A stretch of DNA of 57,166 bases from Pseudomonadota bacterium (lineage in GTDB: Bacteria; Pseudomonadota; Alphaproteobacteria; Caulobacterales; Caulobacteraceae), in the NCBI GenBank assembly GCA_023390245.1, contig JAEWDF010000082.1, positions 1-57,166 on the forward strand. Direction: 5' to 3'. The notes beneath the pieces were generated by a model. The model saw only the letters and a list, made by a program, of their open reading frames with translations, searched no databases and was not told the DNA's origin. Positions 1 through 8,099 of this stretch are shown piece by piece. Each line of letters begins with the position of its first letter. Position 1 is the first letter of the stretch. A program made the translations under genes and the position numbers.

Positions 1-1008
1 CGCCGCGTCGCCGCCCGTCTCGGCCTCGGCCCGAATCAGCCGGTCCTCGAACGCCGCCCGGCCCAGCCGATACAGCGCCGCCCGCGCCGCCGCCTCATCC
101 ATGTCCGGCGTCACCGCCGGCTCGCCGCCCGCCATCGCCGCCAGGCGGTCGCGCAGGGCGTTGGACAGCCGCAGACGGCGCGCCGTCTCCAGCACCGCCG
201 CCGGGTCGCCCGGCAGGAGCGCCGAAAGACGAATCGCGGGGTCATGCGTGATCCCGCACAGGGTTTCGAACAGGTCCAGCGGCCGGACCTCCGGCAGCAC
301 CGCGGCCAGCACCCCGGTCTTCGCCATGGCCCGGACGGCGCCGCGAGGGTCCGGCGCCGCCAGCAGCTTCAGCAGTTCCTTCGACACCCGCTCTGCCGAC
401 AGGCGCGCGACGCCGCCCTTCAGCCGCGCGCAGGCCTCCAGCCCGACCGCGTCCGGCGCGCCTCGGCCGTACCAGGCGTGGAAGCGGAAGAACCGCAGGA
501 TGCGCAGGTAATCCTCGCGAATTCGCGTCTCCGCGTCGCCGACGAAGACGATTCGGCCCTCGGCCGCGTCCCCGATTCCACCGCCCGTCGGGTCGAACAC
601 CCGCCCCGCCGCATCGGCGTAGAGGGCGTTCAGCCGGAAGTCGCGTCGCGCCGCGTCCTCGGCCCAGTCCCGGGTGAAGGCCACCACCGCGCGCCGGCCG
701 TCGGTCTCCACGTCGCGGCGCAGGGTGGTGATCTCATAGGGCCGGCCGCCCGAGACGCCGGTGACCGTGCCGTGCTCGACGCCCGTCGGCACGGCCTTCA
801 GGCCGGCCGTCTTCAGCGCCGCCATCGTCTGCTCGGGGGGCAGGCGCGTGGCGATGTCGATGTCGTCGATCGGCTGACCCATCAGGCTGTTGCGCACGCA
901 GCCGCCGACGAAGCGCGCGCAGTCCTCGCCGCCCGCCGCCTCCAGCGCGGCCATCACCGCATGGGTGGATGCGGCCCGCAGCCAGTCCTGGTCCGCCACC
1001 GAGATCAC
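1..1008 (-). CDS. cca: CCA tRNA nucleotidyltransferase, 3' end cut by window
   Basis: This enzyme adds or repairs the CCA end of tRNAs in the cytoplasm. Reading the complement from a GTG at 1008 gives 336 uninterrupted codons to the window edge. Near residues 33-53 it carries the family signature RFVGGCVRN followed by DIDIATRL, where the acidic pair binds metal in class II nucleotidyltransferases. Further on it has RRDFRLNALYAD and a basic helix DYLRILRFFRF, both typical of the poly(A) polymerase/CCA enzyme head. The GTG start overlaps the TGA of the Nudix gene (GTGA), so the two are translationally coupled. The C-terminus is missing. Family confidence is high. Whether it makes CCA or poly(A) tails cannot be settled from sequence alone, but CCA addition is the usual role in this class. 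Confidence 0.9.
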   Translation of the reverse strand, partial: MISVADQDWLRAASTHAVMAALEAAGGEDCARFVGGCVRNSLMGQPIDDIDIATRLPPEQTMAALKTAGLKAVPTGVEHGTVTGVSGGRPYEITTLRRDVETDGRRAVVAFTRDWAEDAARRDFRLNALYADAAGRVFDPTGGGIGDAAEGRIVFVGDAETRIREDYLRILRFFRFHAWYGRGAPDAVGLEACARLKGGVARLSAERVSKELLKLLAAPDPRGAVRAMAKTGVLAAVLPEVRPLDLFETLCGITHDPAIRLSALLPGDPAAVLETARRLRLSNALRDRLAAMAGGEPAVTPDMDEAAARAALYRLGRAAFEDRLIRAEAETGGDAA

Positions 1009-1667
1009 GCCGCGTCCTCTCCCGCCGCGGCCTCGGGCGCGGCTTCGTCGCTGTACAGCCGCGCGTGCAGCCCCTTCAGTATGCCCGCCGTCACGCCCCA
1101 GATGTAGCGTTCGCGCCACGGCATGGCCCAGAACCAACGCCTCAGCCCCGCGTCCAGGTCATGGAAGTCCCGCCGGTGGTTGGCCGCGTCCATCAGGAAG
1201 TCCCAGGGCGTCTCGAACACCTCGGCCACCTCGGCCGGCGACGGCGTCACCCGGGGCGGCTCGCGCAGCCAGCCGACGACCGGCGTCACCAGGAAGCCGG
1301 TCCCCGTCTCATAGGCGTCGGACAGGCCCAGAACCTCGACCGCGCCGGGGTCCAGCGCGACCTCCTCGTCCGCCTCGCGCAGGGCGGCCCGGACCGCGTC
1401 CTCGCCGGGATCCAGCCGCCCGCCGGGAAAGGCGATCTGGCCGGTATGGCTGGCCAGGGTGTCGGCGCGCCGCGTCAGCAGCACCGTGGCGCCTTCCGGA
1501 CGCGCCACGACGGGCACCAGCACCGCCGCCGGCCGCAGTTCGGCCGTCGGCCGGCGCGCGGTGGGGTTCAGGTCGAAGTCCGACCGCGCCGCCCTCAGCC
1601 CCGGCCGCCAGCTGTCCGCCGGCGCCAGGCGCTCGCCCAGCCGCGTCCTCAGCGTCTCCAGGCTCAT
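1005..1667 (-). CDS. Nudix hydrolase, CoA pyrophosphatase (NudL/UPF0035) type
   Basis: The 220-residue protein has the UPF0035 lead-in LLTRRADTLASHTGQ and IAFPGG joined to a Nudix box (GRLDPGE, then READEEVAL), where Glu residues bind Mg2+. The box's usual Gly near its end is Ala here. Members of this group hydrolyse CoA and acyl-CoA pyrophosphate bonds. The chosen ATG overlaps the stop of the DUF1285 gene (ATGA), and its own stop overlaps the cca start, so the three genes form one coupled unit. The longer in-frame reading that extends upstream to 2126 runs antisense-like through DUF1285 and is not used. Substrate is inferred from family only. Confidence 0.88.
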   Translation of the reverse strand: MSLETLRTRLGERLAPADSWRPGLRAARSDFDLNPTARRPTAELRPAAVLVPVVARPEGATVLLTRRADTLASHTGQIAFPGGRLDPGEDAVRAALREADEEVALDPGAVEVLGLSDAYETGTGFLVTPVVGWLREPPRVTPSPAEVAEVFETPWDFLMDAANHRRDFHDLDAGLRRWFWAMPWRERYIWGVTAGILKGLHARLYSDEAAPEAAAGEDAA

Positions 1668-2215
1668 GCGACCGCCCCCAGGTCGAAGGCGCGGCCGCCC
1701 GACCGCAGGACCAGCCGCCCGCCCTCCTCCCGCGCCATCTCGACCAGTTCGTAGAAGACCGGGCGCGCGATCCGCGCCCACAGGTCGGCCCGCACATGAA
1801 CGCGCGGCGCCGGTTCGCCCGTCGCCGGGTCGGTCTCGACCACGACGGCGTGGTCCGGCCCCGCCCGCGTCGTGTCGCCCGCGTCGGTGACGAACACCAG
1901 GTCGTCGTCCTGGCGCGTCACGGCGACGGCGCGGAACGGCAGGTCCTCGACCACGATCTTCAGCTTCTCGACCGGCGTCACCAGGTGATAGCCGTCCACG
2001 TCCTTGCGCAGCACGGTGGAGAACAGCCGCACCAGTTCCCGGCGGCCGATCGGCGATCCCTCGTGCATCCAGACGCCGTCGCGCCGGATGACGATGTCGA
2101 TGTCGCCGCAATGCGCCGGGTTCCACAGATGCACCGGCGGCAGGCCGCGCTCCGTCGTCGTCCTGGCCGCCGCTGCGACCGAATCCAGCCCGCCTGTCCC
2201 GTTCCGGTCCGTCAT
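1664..2215 (-). CDS. DUF1285 family protein
   Basis: The 183-residue soluble protein matches the DUF1285 pattern: PPVHLWNP, CGDIDIVIRRDG, W-H-GSPI, LVRLFSTVLR and the block VTPVEKLKIVVED. No biochemical function is established that I can name with certainty. It is the first gene of the DUF1285-Nudix-cca unit, with an ATGA overlap to the Nudix gene. This arrangement suggests co-expression with RNA or nucleotide housekeeping. No signal peptide or membrane segment is visible. Confidence 0.85.
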   Translation of the reverse strand: MTDRNGTGGLDSVAAAARTTTERGLPPVHLWNPAHCGDIDIVIRRDGVWMHEGSPIGRRELVRLFSTVLRKDVDGYHLVTPVEKLKIVVEDLPFRAVAVTRQDDDLVFVTDAGDTTRAGPDHAVVVETDPATGEPAPRVHVRADLWARIARPVFYELVEMAREEGGRLVLRSGGRAFDLGAVA

Positions 2216-2316
2216 GCCCCCGATGTAGGCGCGCCCGCCGCCGCCGTCACCCGCCTTGACACCGCGTGTCCGGGCCGAAAGCCTTTGGACCTCCCTTCCC
2301 CGTTTCCGAGACGCCC

Positions 2317-3156
2317 GTGAAACTCCCGTTCCTTCTCGCCGTCCTGGCGCATCTCGCCGCCTCGCCCGTCCAGGCCCAGGTCGCCTCCGAGCCGGGCCCC
2401 TCGCCGGCCCCGATCCAGGCCGAGAAGATCATCCTGGTCGGCGATTCGACCACCGCCGTGCTCAGCGGCTGGGGTTCGGCCTTCTGCGCCCGTCACGTCC
2501 TGTCGCGCCTGACCTGCGTGAACCTGGCGCGAGAAGGCCGCAGCACCTCCAGCTATCGCGCCGAGGGCTCCTGGGACATCGCCCTGGGCGAGATGTCCAC
2601 GCCCGGCTACGCCCGCACCTATGTGCTGATCCAGTTCGGCCACAACGACCAGCCGGGCAAGCCGGGCCGCTCGACGGACCTGGCGACGGAGTTCCCCGCC
2701 AATCTCGCCCGCTATGTGGTCGAGGCGCAGGCGCGCGGCGCGATCCCGGTGCTGGTCACGCCGCTGGCGCGGCGACAATTCGTCGACGGCGTGCAGCAGA
2801 ACACCCTTGAACCCTGGGCCGAGGCGGCGCGGCGCGTCGCGGCCGAGACCGGCGCGCCCCTGGTCGACCTGAACCGGATCAGCGCCCAGGCGGTGCAGGC
2901 GATGGGTCCCGCCGTCGCCGCGAGCCTGGCCCAGCTCCCCCCGCCGCCCGAGGTCGCCGCCGCCTTGCTGTCGGGGACGACCGTCGACCTGCCGCCCGCC
3001 AATCGGCCGCATCCGGTCGAGGGCGCCTTCGGCGAACCCACGCTGGCGTTCGACTACACCCATCTGGGTCGGGACGGCGCGGCCTTCGTCGCCGTCCTGA
3101 TGACCCAGGAACTCGGCCGCGCGCTGCCGGAACTCCGTCCCAGCCTGGTTCCCTGA
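2317..3156 (+). CDS. Secreted SGNH/GDSL hydrolase, rhamnogalacturonan acetylesterase-like (CE12)
   Basis: This is a predicted periplasmic or secreted esterase of 279 residues. The GTG at 2317 begins a clean signal peptide (MKLPFLLAVLAHLAASPVQA); an upstream GTG at 2266 would bury it, so the shorter start is preferred. Block I is GDSTTA near residue 42 (nucleophile Ser), followed by GWG. Block III is FGHND near 106, and the Asp/His pair is in DYTHLG near 245. GDST-x-A with GHND and D-x-THLG is the rhamnogalacturonan acetylesterase variant of the SGNH fold, which removes acetyl groups from pectin. The stop abuts, base to base, the stop of the convergent GNAT gene. Substrate is inferred, not shown. 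Confidence 0.8.
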   Translation: MKLPFLLAVLAHLAASPVQAQVASEPGPSPAPIQAEKIILVGDSTTAVLSGWGSAFCARHVLSRLTCVNLAREGRSTSSYRAEGSWDIALGEMSTPGYARTYVLIQFGHNDQPGKPGRSTDLATEFPANLARYVVEAQARGAIPVLVTPLARRQFVDGVQQNTLEPWAEAARRVAAETGAPLVDLNRISAQAVQAMGPAVAASLAQLPPPPEVAAALLSGTTVDLPPANRPHPVEGAFGEPTLAFDYTHLGRDGAAFVAVLMTQELGRALPELRPSLVP

Positions 3157-3645
3157 TCAGCCCGGCCGGACCGGTCCCGCGACATCTCCGTCGCCCAGCC
3201 AGAGGACGCGCCGGCGGTCCACCGGCCCCGGCAGGATCGCCTCCGGCGCCGGCCGGAAGCCGAAGCGTTCGAAATAGGCGCTATCCCCGGCCAGCAGCAC
3301 GCCGGCCGCGCCGTGGGTCCTCGCATGCTCCAGGCAGGCCGCCACCAGTTCGGCGCCCAGGCCCGCGCTGCGCCGGTCCCTGTCCACCGCGATCGGCCCC
3401 AGGAACAGGGCCGGCGTCTCGCCGACGACGATGGGCCACAACCGCACCGAACCGACCAGCCGTTCACCCTCGCGCGCGACGAAGCCGATCGCCGGGACCG
3501 CCCCCTCCCGCAGACGTTCGGCCGTCTTGGCGAAGCGACCCGGACCGAAGGCGGCGATCACCAGGGCCTCGACCGCCTCGGCGTCGGCCGGAATCTCGGC
3601 TTCGATGCGGCTCTGGGCCGCCGGCTGGAGAAGGGCGTGCGACAT
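3157..3645 (-). CDS. GNAT family N-acetyltransferase
   Basis: The 162-residue protein has a GNAT fold: VGSVRLWPIVVGETPALFLGPIAVDRDRRSAGLG, where the R-x-x-G-x-G stretch binds acetyl-CoA, then YFERFGFRPAPE near the end. This resembles the YhbS-like group. The ATG at 3645 is preceded on its strand by CCGGAG six bases upstream, which favours it over the in-frame ATG ten codons earlier. The gene is convergent with the esterase, and the two stop codons touch with no spacer. The acetyl acceptor is unknown. Confidence 0.85.
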   Translation of the reverse strand: MSHALLQPAAQSRIEAEIPADAEAVEALVIAAFGPGRFAKTAERLREGAVPAIGFVAREGERLVGSVRLWPIVVGETPALFLGPIAVDRDRRSAGLGAELVAACLEHARTHGAAGVLLAGDSAYFERFGFRPAPEAILPGPVDRRRVLWLGDGDVAGPVRPG

Positions 3646-3712
3646 GCGGCGCTCCGGAATGGGCGCGCGCACCTAGGCCCGAATGCGCGCCGAATCAAGG
3701 CGCGACCGCGAT

Positions 3713-4486
3713 TCAGCCCAGCTTGGAGAAGTCCGGCGCCCGCTTCTGGGTGAAGGCCATGAAGGCCTCCATCGCCTCCGGGCTCCTCATCTGTGAACCG
3801 AACGCCTCGCCTTCGCGCTGCATCAGGGCCCACAGCCGTTCGGCGTCGCGCATCAGCCCCTTGGTCCTGCGGATGGAGTTCGGCGCCCGCGCGGCGACCT
3901 TGGCGACCAGGTCCTGCGCCGTCGGCTCCACCTGGTCGGCCGGGACCGCGCGATTGGCCAGGCCCCAGGCCAGGGCCGTGCGGCCGTCGATCGCCTCGCC
4001 CAGGGCGAACAGTTCGAACGCCCGCTGATGCCCGATCGCCGCCGGCAGCAACAGGCTGGACGCCGCTTCCGGCGCCAGGGCCAGATTGACGAAGGGAACC
4101 GACAGCAGCGCGTCCTCGGCGACCACCACCAGGTCGCAATGCAGCAGCATGGTCAGGCCGATGCCGACCGCCCGCCCCCGCACCGCCGCCACCAGCGGCT
4201 TGTCCAGTTCGGCCAGCGCCTTCAGGAAGCGGAACACCGACATGTCGAACGGCTTGTCCGTTCGGGAGCCGATGGCGATGAAGTCGCCGATGTCATTGCC
4301 GGCGGAGAAGCTGTCGCCCTCGGCCGTCAGCAGCACGGCCCGCACCGCGTCATCCGCCCGCGCCCGCTCCACGGCCTCGGAGAGGGCCGCATACATCGCC
4401 TGGGTGATGGCGTTCTTCTTCTCGGCGCGCGCCAGGGTGACCGTCAGGACGCCCTCCGCCAGGTCCGTACGGATATGTTCGCTCAT
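3713..4486 (-). CDS. Enoyl-CoA hydratase/isomerase family protein, ECI2-like active site
   Basis: This is a 257-residue crotonase-fold enzyme. It has the oxyanion-hole segment SAGNDIGDF near residue 60 and the AVRGRAVGIGLTMLLHCDLVV helix. The catalytic region reads VPFVNLALAPEAASSLLLP. The hydratase Glu144 position appears to be Phe, while a PE-x-x-SS Glu is kept, as in peroxisomal delta3,delta2-enoyl-CoA isomerases. A double-bond isomerase is therefore a serious alternative to a hydratase. The start ATG overlaps the stop of the upstream metallo-hydrolase gene (ATGA), which suggests a shared job in acyl-CoA catabolism. Exact substrate is not readable. Confidence 0.85.
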   Translation of the reverse strand: MSEHIRTDLAEGVLTVTLARAEKKNAITQAMYAALSEAVERARADDAVRAVLLTAEGDSFSAGNDIGDFIAIGSRTDKPFDMSVFRFLKALAELDKPLVAAVRGRAVGIGLTMLLHCDLVVVAEDALLSVPFVNLALAPEAASSLLLPAAIGHQRAFELFALGEAIDGRTALAWGLANRAVPADQVEPTAQDLVAKVAARAPNSIRRTKGLMRDAERLWALMQREGEAFGSQMRSPEAMEAFMAFTQKRAPDFSKLG

Positions 4487-5556
4487 TCGCCCTCTTTCCT
4501 CGCGGTCGCCGTCCACCAGTCGACGCCGCCTTCATCCTGCGAACGCCGCGCCCGGCCCCGCCGCTCCAGATAGTTCAGGTGCGCCTGGGCTTCGCCCGTG
4601 GCCATGCCCAGCACCGCATCCCCGACCGTTCGGCCGAACACGGCCGGAAAGGCGTCGATCACCCTAGTCGGTTTCCGCAACGTCCGCTCAAGCCGTTTCA
4701 GCGCGACCTCGTGCCCGCGGTTCAGGGCCTCCAACCGGGGCCGCACGCCGATGAACGGATCGCCGTGCGCGGGAAGCACCACCGTCTCCTCCGGCAGCAG
4801 GCCGCGCAGCTTGTCCAGCGAGTCCAGCCAGTCGCCCAGCGGGTCCGCCGCCGGCTCCGTCGGCCAGACAGAGACATTGGAGGAGATGCGCGGCAGGACC
4901 TGGTCGCCGGCCAGGAAGACGTCGTCCGACTTGCGCCACAGACAGACGTGCTCGGGACTGTGGCCCGAGCCGACCACCACCGTCCATTCGTCGCCGCCGA
5001 TGGCCAGGACGTCGCCCTCCTCCAGCCGCGTGAAGGCGGCCGGCAACGGATCGACCCCCCTGGCGAAGCCGCCGAACCCCTCGCGCCAGCGCGCCAGCTG
5101 CGTCGCATCCCAGCCCGCCGCCCGATAGAAGGCTTCACCGTCGGCCGACGCCTCGGTCTCGGCCAGCAGCATTCGGGCGGTGACGTATTCCAGCCGCGAC
5201 ATCAGAAGCGGCGCGCCGTTCCTGGCGCACAGCCAGCTCGCCAGGCCGATGTGGTCGGGATGCATGTGGGTGCAGATGACCCGGCGGACGGGCCGTCCCC
5301 CCAGGACGGCGTCCCACATCGCCCGCGCCTCGACCAGGCGCAGACCGGCGTCGACGACAGTCCATCCTTCGCCGTCGTCCAGCAGATAGACGTTCACATG
5401 GTCCAGCTGGAAAGGCAGCGGCAGCCGCATCATCCGCACGCCGCGCGCGACCTCGACGCAGACGCCGGGGACCGGCGCGTCGGCCAGCACCGGATGCAGC
5501 CGATCCCCGATCCGGGACTGTCCCTTCGCCGATCCGTCCGCCAAGTCCGTCTCCAT
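4483..5556 (-). CDS. MBL-fold metallo-hydrolase
   Basis: The 357-residue protein of the metallo-beta-lactamase superfamily carries HMHPDH near residues 97-102, preceded by a beta-rich VNVYLLDDGEGWTVVDAG segment. It later has GSGHSPEH and LAGDQVLPRISS, which supply the other metal ligands, and a C-terminal helical region ending in LNYLERRGRARR. This is close to the lactamase/glyoxalase-II-like group with a winged-helix tail. The chosen ATG at 5556 gives METDLADGS; an upstream in-frame ATG at 5622 adds a poorly conserved leader. It is coupled to the crotonase gene by an ATGA overlap. The reaction is probably thioester or ester hydrolysis, which is an inference. Confidence 0.82.
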   Translation of the reverse strand: METDLADGSAKGQSRIGDRLHPVLADAPVPGVCVEVARGVRMMRLPLPFQLDHVNVYLLDDGEGWTVVDAGLRLVEARAMWDAVLGGRPVRRVICTHMHPDHIGLASWLCARNGAPLLMSRLEYVTARMLLAETEASADGEAFYRAAGWDATQLARWREGFGGFARGVDPLPAAFTRLEEGDVLAIGGDEWTVVVGSGHSPEHVCLWRKSDDVFLAGDQVLPRISSNVSVWPTEPAADPLGDWLDSLDKLRGLLPEETVVLPAHGDPFIGVRPRLEALNRGHEVALKRLERTLRKPTRVIDAFPAVFGRTVGDAVLGMATGEAQAHLNYLERRGRARRSQDEGGVDWWTATARKEGE

Positions 5557-5674
5557 TCGAAACGCGCACGCTACAGGCTGGCGAAGCCGCTGGCTATCCA
5601 TTCCGCGCCTTGACGTCGCCACACGAAGGGGACAAGGCTCCGCGCCAATTCCTGAAAAGTGAGGAGCGTCTCAG

Positions 5675-6619
5675 GTGCTGAAATCCCGCTTCGCCGCGCT
5701 GTGCGGCGCCCTAGCCGCGGTCCTGATCGCGGCCCCCATCGTCGCAGAAGCCCCCGCGGCGCAGGCGCAATCCACCGCCGACCGGGCCCGGCAGGCCCGC
5801 GCCCAGGGCCGGATGGACGACCAGGAGAACAGCCGCGGCCGTCGGGGTCATCATGAGGAGGCCGAAGCGCCGGAGGTTTCCCTGGCCAACGCCCAGGCGG
5901 CCCTGACCGCCGCCAGCACCTCCTGCCAGGTCACCGAGGCGAAGCTGCTCGGCAAGGTCGAGGGCGGGTCGTCCCTTTACGAGACCGTCTGCGCGTCGGG
6001 CCCCGGTTATCTGGTCGTGGCCAGCACCCCGCCCCAGGCCATGGACTGCATCCTGCTGAAGGCGTCGGCCGACGCCAAGAAGGCGGAAGATCCGGAAGCC
6101 GACGTCGGCACGGTCTGCACCCTGCCGGCCAACACCAATGAGGTGGCGGTGTTCGCCGGCTACGCGCAACAGGCCGGCGTCACCTGTCAGGTCGACCAGG
6201 GCAAGGCCATCGGCCAATCCTCGACCGGCCAGGTCATCTATGAAGTCGGCTGCGCCGGCTCCGACGGCGCCTGGGTTGAGCAGAAGGACGGCGCCTGGGT
6301 TTCGACCCCCTGCCTCCAGATCATGGCGTCGAACGGCCAATGCCAGTTCACGTCCAAGGCCGAGCAGGTCGCCGATCTGCAGAAGCTGCTGGCGCCCTCC
6401 AACGCCTCGGACTGCACCGTCACCGACATGCGCCTCATGGGCCAGAATGATCGCGGCCAGTTCATCGAGGCCAAGTGCGCCACGGAAGGCGAAGGCTACA
6501 TCGCCCGCGTCCAGGATGGCGCCGTGCAACAGGTCTACGCCTGCAACATCGCCCAACGCATCGGCGGCGGCTGCACCCTGACCGAGGTTCCGCCGCTAGC
6601 GGAAGATTCGGAACAGTAA
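5675..6619 (+). CDS. Secreted protein with three four-cysteine repeats, function unknown
   Basis: This is a 314-residue exported protein that I cannot assign. The GTG start has GAGGAG eight bases upstream. Residues 1-32 form a signal peptide ending in AQAQ, followed by a charged, low-complexity linker (DRARQARAQGRMDD, RGRRGHHEEAE). The rest is three tandem units of about 80 residues beginning CQVTEAKLLGK, CQVDQGKAIGQ and CTVTDMRLMGQ. Each unit continues with an aromatic/acidic strand ending in VCAS, GCAG or KCAT, and then two more cysteines near its end (for example DCILL and CTL). The 12 repeat cysteines imply two disulfides per unit in the periplasm. It is followed by a strong terminator, so it is transcribed alone or as a last gene. 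Confidence 0.8.
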   Translation: MLKSRFAALCGALAAVLIAAPIVAEAPAAQAQSTADRARQARAQGRMDDQENSRGRRGHHEEAEAPEVSLANAQAALTAASTSCQVTEAKLLGKVEGGSSLYETVCASGPGYLVVASTPPQAMDCILLKASADAKKAEDPEADVGTVCTLPANTNEVAVFAGYAQQAGVTCQVDQGKAIGQSSTGQVIYEVGCAGSDGAWVEQKDGAWVSTPCLQIMASNGQCQFTSKAEQVADLQKLLAPSNASDCTVTDMRLMGQNDRGQFIEAKCATEGEGYIARVQDGAVQQVYACNIAQRIGGGCTLTEVPPLAEDSEQ

Positions 6620-6640
6620 TCCGCCATCCGAAGCCTGATC

Positions 6641-6677
6641 AGACGCCGTCGGACCCGTCCGGCGGCGTCTTTGTTTG
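6641..6677 (+). terminator. Rho-independent terminator after the Cys-repeat gene
   Basis: The arms AGACGCCGTCGGAC and GTCCGGCGGCGTCT pair over about 13 bases with one G-U wobble and a tiny loop, and are followed by TTTGTTT. This sits 21 bases past the stop of the secreted repeat protein and before xthA, isolating the two genes. Confidence 0.85.
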
Positions 6678-6723
6678 CGCGCCCCTCTTTTCCCCGGTCG
6701 AGACGCAGCCTAGCGTCACAGCC

Positions 6724-7509
6724 ATGCGCATCGCCACCTGGAACGTGAACTCCGTCAACGCCCGCCTGCCCACCGTGCTGGCCTGGCTGGAGCAGGCCGC
6801 GCCAGATGTCGCCTGCCTCCAGGAGATCAAGTGCGTGGACGAGAAATTCCCGCGCGAGGCGTTCGAGAGCCTGGGCTACAATATCGAGACGCACGGTCAG
6901 AAGTCCTACAATGGCGTGGCCCTGCTTTCGAAATTCCCGCTGTCGGACACGCGGCGCAGCCTGCCCGGTGACGAGGGCGACGATCACGCCCGCTATCTGG
7001 AAGCCGTGGTCGAGGCGCCGCGGCCGATCCGCGTGGCCTCGATCTACCTGCCGAACGGCAATCCGGTCGGGACCGAGAAATTCGCCTACAAGCTGGCCTG
7101 GTTCGAGCGGCTGAACGCCCACGCCCGGTCCCTGCTGGCGTTGGAGGAGCCGCTGGCCCTGTGCGGCGACTACAACGTCATTCCCGGGCCCGAGGACGCC
7201 AGGAATCCCGCCGCCTGGGTCGACGACGCCCTGTTCCAGCCCGAGAGCCGGCGCGCCTTCCGTGCGCTGAAGAACCTCGGCCTGGCCGATTCCCACGACA
7301 TCGGCGGCGCGCCGGCCGGGACCTACACCTTCTGGGACTATCAGGCCGGGGCCTGGCAGCGGAACCACGGCATCCGCATCGACTTCGCCCTGCTGTCGCC
7401 CCAGGCGGCCGACCGTTTCCGCGCGGTGGAGACGCACCGCGAGGCGCGCGACATGGACAAGCCCAGCGACCACGTGCCGGTGGTGGTCGAGATCGATCTG
7501 GAGGCCTGA
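6724..7509 (+). CDS. xthA: Exodeoxyribonuclease III
   Basis: This 261-residue AP endonuclease and 3'-5' exonuclease acts in base excision repair. It carries all blocks of the exonuclease III/APE1 fold: MRIATWNVNSVNARL at the start, LQEIK (metal Glu), YNGVALLSK, GDYNVIP (catalytic Asp/Asn), HGIRIDFALLS and KPSDHVPVV with the catalytic Asp-His. Length is normal for the family. The ATG at 6724 is the conserved start; upstream codons in frame belong to a shadow reading. It is followed five bases later by a small membrane-anchored gene. Confidence 0.95.
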   Translation: MRIATWNVNSVNARLPTVLAWLEQAAPDVACLQEIKCVDEKFPREAFESLGYNIETHGQKSYNGVALLSKFPLSDTRRSLPGDEGDDHARYLEAVVEAPRPIRVASIYLPNGNPVGTEKFAYKLAWFERLNAHARSLLALEEPLALCGDYNVIPGPEDARNPAAWVDDALFQPESRRAFRALKNLGLADSHDIGGAPAGTYTFWDYQAGAWQRNHGIRIDFALLSPQAADRFRAVETHREARDMDKPSDHVPVVVEIDLEA

Positions 7510-7514
7510 CGCCG

Positions 7515-8030
7515 ATGGCCGAGGCCTTCCGGGTGGTCCTGCTGGTCGCCCTTGCGGCCGCCCTGCTCACCACCCTGGCGCTGACCCTGTCGTGGTGGAT
7601 GGAGCCGGCGCGGCGGATGCGCCGCGCCCTGGTCAAGGCGCTGGGCGCGGCGCCCGAGGTCGAGGCCATGTCCGTCGGCGAGGGCCGCGCCTGCGGCCTG
7701 AACTTCGACGCCGAGCAACTGGTCGTCCTGTGGTCCAACGGCGGGCAGGGCCTGGCCTACGCCTTCGAGGAGGTGGAGGGCGGCGAGATCATCGTCGATG
7801 GACATGTGGTCGCCCGCATCCGTCGGGGCGAGGCGCGCAAGTCCCTGGACGTCATGGCGCCGGGCGCCGAGCTGGTGGTGCTGCGGCTGATGTTCGCGGA
7901 CCCGCGCCACCCCGAATACGAACTGGCCCTGTGGGACGCCACCTTCCCCGGCCAGATGGGTTCGCCCGGCGAGGGCCTGCGCCTGGGGCGCCGCTGGCTG
8001 TCGCATCTGGAAGCCCTGCTGAAGGGCTAG
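7515..8030 (+). CDS. Membrane-anchored conserved hypothetical protein
   Basis: I do not recognise a named family. The 171-residue protein has one N-terminal membrane helix (VVLLVALAAALLTTLALTLSWW, residues about 7-28) followed by a basic stretch RRMRRALVK that would stay in the cytoplasm. A soluble domain of about 130 residues then has alternating beta-type segments (QLVVLWSNGG, EIIVDGHVVARI, ELVVLRLMF). The start lies six bases past the xthA stop, so the two are probably co-transcribed. A signal-anchor protein is the most that can be said. Confidence 0.72.
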   Translation: MAEAFRVVLLVALAAALLTTLALTLSWWMEPARRMRRALVKALGAAPEVEAMSVGEGRACGLNFDAEQLVVLWSNGGQGLAYAFEEVEGGEIIVDGHVVARIRRGEARKSLDVMAPGAELVVLRLMFADPRHPEYELALWDATFPGQMGSPGEGLRLGRRWLSHLEALLKG

Positions 8031-8099
8031 CCCCAACGGGTATGGAGCGTTAGAAGCGCCCGCTCATTTCCCCTCGCCTACCCTTTCAGGAGCCAAGCC

